From DAOTTW01 sp034437615 (GTDB lineage: Bacteria > Chloroflexota > Anaerolineae > Aggregatilineales > Phototrophicaceae): a stretch of DNA of 7,330 nt. Shown here piece by piece: positions 1-5,953 of this stretch (its first letter is position 1; every line of letters starts with the position of its first letter). Both the position numbers and the translations under genes were made by a program. Below the pieces are notes generated by a model. The model was not told the DNA's origin, made no database searches, and worked only from the letters and a program-made list of their open reading frames with translations. Location: positions 1-7,330 of the forward strand of contig DAOTTW010000173.1 in assembly GCA_034437615.1 (NCBI GenBank), read 5' to 3'.

Positions 1-19
1 CGGCTGCCGCAGGGCCAAC

Positions 20-137
20 CCCCCTGAAGGGGGCTATTGCACGCTGCATACAGCCTGCTTGAGCAGGCTTGTCCTTACCGGAGCCGGACGTTTTAACGTC
101 TGGCGACTGAGAATGGGACACGTACCTGAGTAGTTAC
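20..137. other. Hairpin-rich non-coding edge, possible insertion-sequence end
   Basis: No credible gene lies here. Three perfect or near-perfect hairpins follow each other. The first is CCCCC-TGAA-GGGGG at 20-33. The second is AGCCTGC-TTGA-GCAGGCT at 52-69. The third is a 10-bp stem with one G-T pair and a two-base loop at 83-104. None is followed by a T-run on either strand, so they are not ordinary intrinsic terminators, although the minus-strand SH3 gene ends just upstream of them in its own direction. At 125-137 the minus strand reads GTAACTACTCAGG. IS66-family inverted repeats begin with GTAA, so this could be the outer end of an element lying to the left. No transposase is visible, so that is a guess. 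Confidence 0.35.
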
Positions 138-155
138 GTTTCTTCATAAGTTGTG

Positions 156-980
156 CTAGGGCAGCACAGGCAGACGCACGCCGCCGGGGTTGCGCAACGC
201 ACCGAGTTCGGCCTGAATCCAGCCTTCACGCGTCACACCGTCGCGGCATAAGCCTGTGATCTTGTACCAGTTGCCATTGACGTTGCGACCTAAAACGAGG
301 TGCTCAGCACGCCCGACGAGGCGGCAGACCTCAGAGCCATTAATCGACACTTCCGAAACGATGGCGTTGCCGGGGAAACCGACGTATAGCGTGGGTTCTG
401 TGCGTTGTGCGTTTACTGTCTCAACGATAGGCACATCGGTCAGATCACCGCGAAGCACAATCACCTCGCTGGACATCCAGCCGCGAATATCATCGACCTG
501 CACGTACCACCAGCTTTGATTGGCATTACGGCCCAGCACCACCAGCGGCGTCCCACCGTTGACGATGGCCACACGCTTGAAGGCGACATCATCACCGCTG
601 CGCACGTTAGCGCGGCTGGTGTTCACGATGGCGTAACCGGGGTAATTGTCGATGATGCTGTCGGGGTTATCCGGTTCGGGGATCGCTTCGCCAAAACTGA
701 CCGCAGGCGAGACATCAATCGCGAGTGCGTCGTCGCCTGTCGAACTACAATCTAACGTCAGCATTTGGTCTGGCAAAATCAGGCGGTCGCGGATGTCCGT
801 GAAGGTGATCGAGAAGAGGCGTGCCGGGTCGTCGTCCAGGTCTGCCAGTGTGTTTGCGGGTTGTGCGTTTACGCGGATGGTGCAGGATGTCTGTGCCAGC
901 GCCGCAGGGACGGCAAAGGCGAAGCAGAGCAGGCCGAGCAAACTCAGGCGAAGCAGATTCGTGGTGCGCAGCGGCTTCAT
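156..980 (-). CDS. Secreted protein with bacterial SH3-like domains
   Basis: A 274-residue exported protein of unknown precise function. Residues 1-29 form a Sec signal peptide: basic start (K2, R5, R11), a hydrophobic core rich in Leu and Phe, and an ALA-Q signal peptidase I site after A29. The mature part begins with a beta-rich segment (about 32-95) with cysteines at C33 and C78. It then has one clear SH3b-type repeat at about 120-178 (ANVRSG, then VVLGRN, WWYVQ and RGWMSS) and a second, more diverged one at about 205-262 (LVLGRN, NWYKI, EGWIQ, with C219 and C245). SH3b domains usually bind peptidoglycan or other envelope ligands. The ATG at 980 is preferred because AAAGGA sits seven bases upstream; a TTG two codons earlier is too close to that site. 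It lies 128 bp behind the kinase gene on the same strand. A TACAAT at 1071-1066 could be its own -10 box, but no good -35 accompanies it. Confidence 0.8.
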   Translation of the reverse strand: MKPLRTTNLLRLSLLGLLCFAFAVPAALAQTSCTIRVNAQPANTLADLDDDPARLFSITFTDIRDRLILPDQMLTLDCSSTGDDALAIDVSPAVSFGEAIPEPDNPDSIIDNYPGYAIVNTSRANVRSGDDVAFKRVAIVNGGTPLVVLGRNANQSWWYVQVDDIRGWMSSEVIVLRGDLTDVPIVETVNAQRTEPTLYVGFPGNAIVSEVSINGSEVCRLVGRAEHLVLGRNVNGNWYKITGLCRDGVTREGWIQAELGALRNPGGVRLPVLP

Positions 981-1108
981 ATACAAATCCTTTCGGTTCA
1001 GTGTGATTGATCTTATGCGGTGGCTGCGTGTGCATTTTGCAGCACTGTAAATAATGCGTGACCCTATTGTACTGCGAGTTGGGCCTATTGCGCGAATTTC
1101 GCTGCTTA

Positions 1109-3175
1109 TCAGCCCGTGTTAAGCTGTTGCGCCAATTGCGAGAGCGTTTCTTCCCAATCCAGATAATCCGCCACCCCACCGATAAATGTCAACGGGGCAT
1201 CTGGGCTGACAGCCTGACAACGCGCATAAATTAGCTCGCCCGCACGGGTTACCTCGCTGGCTAGCGCTCGTACAGCGCTATTCGGGTTCGTCTGATGCTC
1301 GCTAAGCTGTTCGTAGATGTCAATGTAGGCTGGGCAGTTCACCGTGCTGGTAATCACATCGTTGGTGGCCAGCAGTGCATTCACGTCCTGCCGTAAGAAG
1401 CGATACGGGTCACCGAGGCCGATTGCCGGGGTGGGTGAAACCTGCGCTGCGACCATTGCTTCGGGGCCGATGAAACCGACTGTGAGCTGCTCTAGCAATA
1501 GCGGCTCTGCGTTGCTCGCTGGGCCTTCGATCCACAACGCAAGGCTACCACGCAACCAGCGATCATTAATCAATTCGCCACTCGTCCCACCGACCTCATA
1601 CTGGAAGAAATCGCGGCGTCCGGTCACGCTGATGGGGGCGAAGGCATCGGTCAGTACGGAACCAGCGCGCAAGGTGGTCGTCTGTCCGTTTAGCACCTCG
1701 TCTATGCGCCAATCTGCGCGTTGTGGGTCTACGGTCAGGCGCATGTAGTTATCCGCGTCCTGCACCCGAAATAACGCGCCATAGCGGGCTGTATTGTTGC
1801 TTGGTATGGCATCCAGCGTCAGGCTGAAGCCATCGACTGCCCCCACGCGCAAGTAGCGGATTGGGTCGCTCGGTAGCGGCATCAGTGCAAGCTGTTCATC
1901 GAAAGCGGGTAAGGCCAGTGTGTTCAGCCCATCTAAATACGGATAAACGGGTTGGCGCTCGATGGGGTTGGCTGTGGGTGTGCGCTGGATGCTTTGTGCG
2001 ATGTTGCTGGTGGCTTGTGTTGCGCTGTCTAGCGTCGGCGTGTGGTTATCTGCTGTATCTGTTGCGGATGATGCGCTGATGGCTGCGACACGGGTCGCTG
2101 TGCTGTCTGTGTCGGTGTTGCCAGCGACCAGCAAAGCCGCGACTGCGATCAACCCGAATATCACAAGTCCGGCGATAGCAAGCATCTGCGCTGATGTACG
2201 GCGCTGCAATGGCTGCGCCTGGTTCAGCAGGACGCTTGAGGCTGCCTGCTCACCGCTCAGGTGATTGATCTGGCTGAAGTTTTGCAGATCGGCCCCAACA
2301 GAGGGCTTGAGCACTTTATGAATGTCGTGGGCCAGCACCATGATGCCGTCGTAACGTGCGTCGGGATTTTTGGCCAGCGCCCACTGAAAAATATCGTTCA
2401 GCGCTTCCGGCAGATCATCGCGGTAATCCGTAATACGTGGGATGGGGGCCTCGCGGTGTTTGTGCAGGATGTCGGCTTCGGCGTCGTTGCCCTTTAAGCC
2501 TGGTTCAACGCTGTAAGGTCGGCGCAGCGTCAGCATCTCGAAGGCCATCACCGCGTAGGCATAAATATCCGTGCGTTGGTCGGCCAGCCCCTTTTCGGCT
2601 TGTTCCGGGGCCATATATGCCGCTGTACCTGCCCCTTGCATCTCGATTTGCGCAGCAGTTGTAATGCCCAGGTCACTCAGGAAGGCTTTGCCGTCTGCTT
2701 GTTGGATCAGCACATTGCTAGGTTTGATGTCACGGTGTACATAACCGTCGCGGTGGATGGCATCTAGCGCACGAGCGACCTGCACCAGCACGCGCACGGC
2801 CTCATCAAGCGGTATCAGGCGCTCCTGCTCCTTCATGCGCTTGATAATATCGGATAGCGAATAGCCCGCTACGAAATCCATCACGATATAGCTGTAAAGC
2901 TGCGTATTCACGAAGCGGTAGAAGCGCACGATGTTGGGGTGCGCCAGATCACGCATGTTGCTGGCTTCTTGCTGGAAGAATTTAATCAGGTAATCCTGAT
3001 TGTGGTACTGCGAACGCAGGAATTTTACCGCGTAGGTGTGCGGGGTGCCGGCTTCGATGGCCTTATACACGCAGGCCATGCCGCCAGCCCCGATAAACTC
3101 GGTCAGTTTGTAGCGTCCGTCGATCAGGGCACCCACATAGTAATGCTCGCTACGGCAGTCCGGTTTTGCACTCAT
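1109..3175 (-). CDS. Transmembrane Ser/Thr protein kinase (PknB-like) with extracytoplasmic sensor region
   Basis: A 688-residue Hanks-type kinase that phosphorylates Ser/Thr on cytoplasmic proteins. Visible kinase landmarks are the glycine loop GAGGMACVY (29-37), ATP lysine K51 in AVK, helix-C glutamate E70, catalytic HRDIKPSN (147-154, D149), DLG in place of DFG (168-170), GTAAYMAPEQ (183-192) and D203 of subdomain IX. A single membrane segment spans about 330-351. A Thr/Ser/Ala/Pro-rich linker to about 410 follows. The outer part has a beta-rich block at about 436-570 (YGALFRVQDADNYMRL and following), which recalls the jelly-roll LamG/DUF1080-like domains attached to such proteins. A helical tail at about 590-688 has C614 and C653. 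PASTA repeats, usual in PknB, are absent. The ATG at 3175 has AGGA seven bases upstream. It has its own promoter, 112 bp behind the Nudix gene. The enzyme class is certain; the ligand and the substrates are unknown. Confidence 0.95.
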   Translation of the reverse strand: MSAKPDCRSEHYYVGALIDGRYKLTEFIGAGGMACVYKAIEAGTPHTYAVKFLRSQYHNQDYLIKFFQQEASNMRDLAHPNIVRFYRFVNTQLYSYIVMDFVAGYSLSDIIKRMKEQERLIPLDEAVRVLVQVARALDAIHRDGYVHRDIKPSNVLIQQADGKAFLSDLGITTAAQIEMQGAGTAAYMAPEQAEKGLADQRTDIYAYAVMAFEMLTLRRPYSVEPGLKGNDAEADILHKHREAPIPRITDYRDDLPEALNDIFQWALAKNPDARYDGIMVLAHDIHKVLKPSVGADLQNFSQINHLSGEQAASSVLLNQAQPLQRRTSAQMLAIAGLVIFGLIAVAALLVAGNTDTDSTATRVAAISASSATDTADNHTPTLDSATQATSNIAQSIQRTPTANPIERQPVYPYLDGLNTLALPAFDEQLALMPLPSDPIRYLRVGAVDGFSLTLDAIPSNNTARYGALFRVQDADNYMRLTVDPQRADWRIDEVLNGQTTTLRAGSVLTDAFAPISVTGRRDFFQYEVGGTSGELINDRWLRGSLALWIEGPASNAEPLLLEQLTVGFIGPEAMVAAQVSPTPAIGLGDPYRFLRQDVNALLATNDVITSTVNCPAYIDIYEQLSEHQTNPNSAVRALASEVTRAGELIYARCQAVSPDAPLTFIGGVADYLDWEETLSQLAQQLNTG

Positions 3176-3218
3176 CCTGTGTTCCTACGATGGCGTCAAG
3201 GTTGCATTCACAGCATGA

Positions 3219-3248
3219 AGTATAGCAGCGATAGGCCGATTTGTTCAA
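3219..3248 (-). promoter_or_regulatory. Extended -10 promoter for the kinase gene
   Basis: On the minus strand, TTGAAC (3248-3243) is followed after 18 bases by TATACT (3224-3219), immediately preceded by TGC, which makes an extended -10. The predicted start near 3212 leaves a leader of about 37 nt containing the AGGA ribosome site. It lies between the Nudix-GNAT stop and the kinase start, so the kinase need not depend on upstream transcription. Confidence 0.6.
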
Positions 3249-3287
3249 AGTGCGCTGGGGTCTGTTTCACGATCTTAATACGTCGAT

Positions 3288-4256
3288 TTAATTCAGGCGC
3301 AGGTGCAGCATATCGACCTCTTGAAAGCCCAACGCCGTCAGAAAAGCCTTTGCCTGATCGTTAGCATGGCGCTTATCCACCCACAGCGCCCGCAGGCCGA
3401 GTTGCCCGGCACGCCGCATGATCGCCTCCAGCAGTTCCGCACCGACGCCGCGCCGTTGGTAAGTCGGCAATACGGCCATCTGGTCGATCAGGCCAACGCT
3501 ATCAGTCAAACGGCGCAGGATGCCCAGCGCAGCACAACCAATCAGCATCGGGGGCGATTGCGTGGTTTCTGCGACGTATAGCTCTACAGTGTCAGCCTCG
3601 ACAACGCGCTGCATCAGAGCACGCCAGGCCTCGGCTTGCAGGTTGCGGTTGGTTGGGATGAGGGCCAGCAAACCCGCCAGTTCGTTCAGATCACGATGTT
3701 CAACGGGTCGGATGATAAATTCAGGCTTTGGGGCTGATCTAGCGTTGCTTTGCCCGCTCTGCTGACGGTCCAGCCATTCCGCGATCATCTCTCGGTGTGT
3801 GCGGAATGGCAGCAGGGGTAATTCGTCGGGCTGGAAGATACGCACGGCACTGGCATCGTCACCCGCACACAGGTCACCGCCCACAGGCCGCGCCCGATAA
3901 AAGATCATGATGCCGCTGACTGGCGGCCCCTCTGGAAAGGAGTTAATCGCGGCCAGCTCGATGATTTCGACCTTGAGGCCCGTTTCTTCTTCTGCTTCGC
4001 GGATGGCGGCCTCTTCTGAACTTTCGTCGGCTTCAACGAAGCCACTCGGCAGCGACCATAGCCCTTGATGCGGTGGGTGCCCGCGTTGGATGAGCACGAC
4101 GCCGCCTTCAGCTTCAATCAGCAGGCCGACACCGGGCACTGGATTCACGAAATGCACGTAACCGCAGTTATCACAGGCCGCCCGCTCACGCCCGCCGACG
4201 TAACGCGCTGTCAACGTCTGGCTACAAACAGGACAATAGGTGGGGTTGGGTAGCAT
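3288..4256 (-). CDS. Zinc-ribbon Nudix hydrolase fused to a GNAT N-acetyltransferase
   Basis: A 322-residue two-enzyme fusion. An N-terminal zinc ribbon uses C8, C11, C28 and C31. The Nudix fold follows (about 38-165) with a perfect Nudix box: G72, E78, R86-E87, E90-E91, G93, L94. Such enzymes hydrolyse nucleoside diphosphates linked to another moiety (NADH, ADP-ribose, nucleotide sugars, oxidised dNTPs); the sequence does not reveal which. A short Gln/Ser/Asn linker at about 164-176 leads to a GNAT domain (about 179-322). Its motif A is MAVLPTYQRRGVGAELLEAI, with the acetyl-CoA pyrophosphate loop QRRGVG at 267-272, and it ends in the usual ALGF near 308-311. The start codon lies one base after the tetR stop (TGAGATG), so translation is probably coupled. 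The ribbon-Nudix unit alone is a common protein; the attached acetyltransferase is the unusual part. The acetyl acceptor is unknown. Confidence 0.93.
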   Translation of the reverse strand: MLPNPTYCPVCSQTLTARYVGGRERAACDNCGYVHFVNPVPGVGLLIEAEGGVVLIQRGHPPHQGLWSLPSGFVEADESSEEAAIREAEEETGLKVEIIELAAINSFPEGPPVSGIMIFYRARPVGGDLCAGDDASAVRIFQPDELPLLPFRTHREMIAEWLDRQQSGQSNARSAPKPEFIIRPVEHRDLNELAGLLALIPTNRNLQAEAWRALMQRVVEADTVELYVAETTQSPPMLIGCAALGILRRLTDSVGLIDQMAVLPTYQRRGVGAELLEAIMRRAGQLGLRALWVDKRHANDQAKAFLTALGFQEVDMLHLRLN

Positions 4257-4257
4257 C

Positions 4258-4857
4258 TCAGTTGACGCCTGCTGTCAGACGTTCCAGCGTCAGCAATAGG
4301 CCAGCGACAATTTGCTCGGTGGTATAGCCGCGCTCAAGCTGCATCTGAATCGTGCGGACGTGCAACAAGACGTACAGCGTGTCGGCTAGATAGTGCACCT
4401 GTTCATGTTGGCCGCTTTGCTCTAGCAGGCTGTAAATCGTCTGTCGCCACCACGTATGCGCCGGGTGCGTCAGCATATCGCCCTGGCTTTGCTGGATAGC
4501 CGCTTCGCGCAACACTTCGAGGTTATCCACGACGTAGCTTACACCGTTGCAGAGGAACCAGCGCAGCTTGTTACATGAGGTGTCGTTGCTGTTCAGGTGC
4601 TTCAGCGTGCGATTCTGAAAGTCGCGCATCGCCTCATCAAGTAGTGCGTGGCATAGGGCCGCTTTGTCGCTAAAATGACGGTATAGTGTGCCCTTGCCGA
4701 CGTTGGCCGCCTTCGCGACCTCCGACATCGTAACAGACTCGATGTTATTCTCACGGAAAAGGCGGTTTGCTGTTTCGAGCAAGCGCTGGCGGTTGCGGGC
4801 TGCGTCGGCGCGTATGGATTTGTTGTTGGGTGAGATTACATTTAGCTCGTCCATCAT
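4258..4857 (-). CDS. TetR-family transcriptional repressor
   Basis: A 199-residue regulator. The TetR-type helix-turn-helix occupies about 25-67: LLETANRLF, then SVTMSEVAKAANVGKGTLYRHF at 41-62, followed by KAALCHALL. The C-terminal all-helical part (about 75-195) is the ligand-binding and dimer region, too diverged to name a ligand. Cysteines are C69, C95 and C103. Its stop is one base before the Nudix-GNAT start, so the two form an operon, and the fusion enzyme is the likely regulated target. Two ATGs are adjacent (4857 and 4854). I chose the first because the predicted transcript start falls on it; no well-spaced Shine-Dalgarno is present for either. The gene lies 53 bp behind the STAS-like gene on the same strand. 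Confidence 0.93.
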   Translation of the reverse strand: MMDELNVISPNNKSIRADAARNRQRLLETANRLFRENNIESVTMSEVAKAANVGKGTLYRHFSDKAALCHALLDEAMRDFQNRTLKHLNSNDTSCNKLRWFLCNGVSYVVDNLEVLREAAIQQSQGDMLTHPAHTWWRQTIYSLLEQSGQHEQVHYLADTLYVLLHVRTIQMQLERGYTTEQIVAGLLLTLERLTAGVN

Positions 4858-4863
4858 GCCTAC

Positions 4864-4872
4864 ATTATAGCA
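4864..4872 (-). promoter_or_regulatory. Extended -10 box driving tetR, predicted leaderless
   Basis: The minus strand reads TGCTATAAT, a consensus -10 (TATAAT at 4869-4864) with the TGn extension. No good -35 is present at 16-18 bp, which is typical of extended -10 promoters. Seven bases downstream of the hexamer is the A of the first tetR ATG (4857), so the mRNA probably starts at or within a base or two of the start codon. Confidence 0.6.
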
Positions 4873-4910
4873 TGGAAATGATGTGGGCGTGACGAGGGGC
4901 GCAACAGCAG

Positions 4911-5333
4911 TCAGGCCGATGTTGTCTGCCGTTGCAGGCCAGCCATGATCTCGTAAATGGTGCGTCGTGCGTCGTCCATATCCTTCGAGAAGTGGACATC
5001 CTGTACCGATTTGCTGTCGATTTTACCGGCTGCATCGAAAACCGTGCGCACCATCTTGTTGACGCCGACGATGACCACCGGACCCTTACCGTCATCGCCG
5101 AGCTTCATTAGCTTGCGGAAGTTGTTCAGCGCATCGCGGTTGAAGATAGAGCCGCCGGGGATGTGCAGGCCGTCGCGTACATCAATGATAGCACCAAAAA
5201 CGCGCTCACGTTCCTGTGACATCTTCTTGATCGTGTTCAGCGCGGCATATAATTCATCCCACGTCCAGCGGCCATTGAATTCCGCTAGCATGACAGTCTG
5301 ATCGTCATTGTCCCAGTAGAGGTCGATACTCAT
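4911..5333 (-). CDS. Small STAS/SpoIIAA-like protein of unknown function
   Basis: A 140-residue soluble protein with no signal peptide or membrane segment. It opens with YWDNDDQTVMLAEFNGRWTWDELYAAL (6-32), alternates strands and helices (FGAIIDVRD at 46-54, GPVVIVGVNKMVRTVFDA at 84-101), and ends in a helix with DDARRTIYEIMAGL. This order and the strand-D-R pattern resemble short STAS-like proteins I recall from Chloroflexota, where the fold usually mediates protein partnering. That is a fold-level inference. The D-S-G phosphorylation motif of anti-sigma antagonists is not visible; the equivalent loop reads DVRDGLHIPGGS. The start is firm: AGGTGAG (5345-5339) lies seven bases before the ATG. 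It is transcribed away from lexA across a long intergenic region and towards tetR. Confidence 0.8.
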   Translation of the reverse strand: MSIDLYWDNDDQTVMLAEFNGRWTWDELYAALNTIKKMSQERERVFGAIIDVRDGLHIPGGSIFNRDALNNFRKLMKLGDDGKGPVVIVGVNKMVRTVFDAAGKIDSKSVQDVHFSKDMDDARRTIYEIMAGLQRQTTSA

Positions 5334-5409
5334 ATGAACTCACCTGCTTCTCTTTTAAATTTGCAGCTTGGCCGTCGTTTTTATCTTTTTGCTTTAGTTT
5401 GGCACGCCG

Positions 5410-5466
5410 GGCAGCGCCACACAATAGCGTGGTCGTGCGTTTTTCACAACGGACGCAGCAAGCTGC
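5410..5466 (-). repeat. 57-bp dispersed repeat, copy A
   Basis: Read on the minus strand, this matches 6803-6859 on the plus strand at 50 of 57 bases with no gaps. All seven differences are transitions. It begins with a hairpin GCAG-CTTG-CTGC, and the rest contains the block AAAACGCACG and the partly self-complementary CCACGCTATTGTGTGG. It lies between the STAS-like gene and lexA. It is probably a REP/MITE-like intergenic repeat. Confidence 0.8.
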
Positions 5467-5731
5467 CGACTACCGATTTTCACCGCCCACGTTTCCCTGT
5501 GGTATCACCTGTATTTGTGCTGTTTACCCGTGCCCAGACACCTAGATGCAAATGGAGACCGAGAAGGGGTTTGACACAGGCTTCGCAGCACGTTTGCAGA
5601 AGAAACACGCTTGCCTAAGTAATTACCTCGTTTAACCATTACTCTTAAAGTTTACTGAATTCTACGATAACACGAAAGTCTAATCAACGGTTCAGCTTGT
5701 GGTGAGCACGATGTAACGGTTCGCTGAAAAC

Positions 5732-5775
5732 GGGATAAAGCCAGCCACCCAAAGGGGCATCCCTGAAAAATCAGG
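5732..5775. other. Potential two-stem structured element
   Basis: GGGAT (5732-5736) pairs with ATCCC (5759-5763). Inside it, GCC (5740-5742) pairs with GGC (5756-5758), and two C-G pairs close an AAA loop. Immediately after, CCTGA-AAAA-TCAGG (5762-5775) forms a second hairpin that shares two Cs with the first stem, so the two would compete or stack. I do not recognise a known riboswitch. It lies upstream of the predicted lexA transcript start, so if transcribed it belongs to another RNA or to the minus strand. Confidence 0.3.
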
Positions 5776-5813
5776 CGCAATTGCATAGAACGATGTTACA
5801 TTTCTGTCACAAG

Positions 5814-5833
5814 TTGTCTAAATTTGTAGACAA
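5814..5833. promoter_or_regulatory. 20-bp dyad, possible operator upstream of lexA promoter
   Basis: TTGTCTA (5814-5820) and TAGACAA (5827-5833) are a perfect 7-bp inverted repeat around a six-base AT-rich centre. It ends 25 bp before the lexA -35 box. The size and symmetry suit a dimeric regulator site, but it does not match the LexA consensus. No T-run follows, so it is not a terminator. Confidence 0.35.
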
Positions 5834-5858
5834 GACTCCAACAAAACCGAATTTACAT

Positions 5859-5887
5859 TTGACCCGCGAACGAGCGTTCCGTATACT
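5859..5887 (+). promoter_or_regulatory. lexA promoter
   Basis: TTGACC (5859-5864) and TATACT (5882-5887) are separated by exactly 17 bp, five of six matches each. The predicted start is near 5894, giving a leader of about 139 nt before the lexA ATG. Both SOS boxes lie on it, so LexA binding would block polymerase directly. Confidence 0.8.
5867..5880 (+). promoter_or_regulatory. LexA operator (SOS box 1)
   Basis: CGAACGAGCGTTCC is a perfect match to the Gram-positive SOS box CGAACRNRYGTTYC. It occupies the spacer between -35 and -10 of the lexA promoter. The core is GAAC-N4-GTTC. Confidence 0.88.
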
Positions 5888-5893
5888 TGTTTA

Positions 5894-5907
5894 AGAACAG
5901 GTATTCG
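5894..5907 (+). promoter_or_regulatory. Second, weaker LexA operator over the start site
   Basis: AGAACAGGTATTCG has core GAAC-N4-ATTC, one mismatch from GAAC-N4-GTTC. It covers the predicted transcription start, with its centre 27 bp from that of box 1. It overlaps a perfect palindrome TTCGCGAA at 5904-5911. Tandem boxes fit autoregulation with graded release. Confidence 0.55.
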
Positions 5908-5953
5908 CGAACAGTAAGGTCAGCGCCGGGGTGTCGTCTGACGAGCAAGCGTG

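Larger units (their letters stand above)
5334..5858. other. Long divergent intergenic region
   Basis: No convincing gene. A plus-strand frame at 5334-5618 lacks a ribosome site, runs through the 57-bp repeat and encodes low-plausibility protein. Apart from the repeat, the region holds a pair of AACGGTTC direct repeats (5686-5693 and 5715-5722, 29 bp apart), a structured block at 5732-5775 and a dyad at 5814-5833. I see no clear promoter for the minus-strand STAS-like gene. The best candidate is TTGTGA-N17-TATTGT inside repeat copy A (four of six matches in each hexamer). Confidence 0.6.

Noticed and set aside
20..104. CRISPR-like or tRNA-like structure
   Set aside because: The three hairpins differ in sequence and spacing, with no repeated unit and no cloverleaf.
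745..1179. Minus-strand 144-codon frame joining the kinase and SH3 genes
   Set aside because: It overlaps the ends of two well-supported genes in a different frame and crosses their intergenic gap.
1861..2264. Plus-strand hydrophobic frames opposite the kinase membrane region
   Set aside because: They are antisense shadows of the kinase linker and membrane segment; no start signals.
5571..5599. Plus-strand promoter starting at TTGACA
   Set aside because: The -35 is perfect but no acceptable -10 lies at 16-18 bp, and no gene follows before the better lexA promoter.
5334..5618. Plus-strand 94-codon frame
   Set aside because: It starts directly against the STAS-like start codon, has no ribosome site, runs through the dispersed repeat and has no recognisable domain.
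5732..5775. Known riboswitch (c-di-GMP, fluoride, ZTP, THF)
   Set aside because: The conserved core sequences of these classes are not present.
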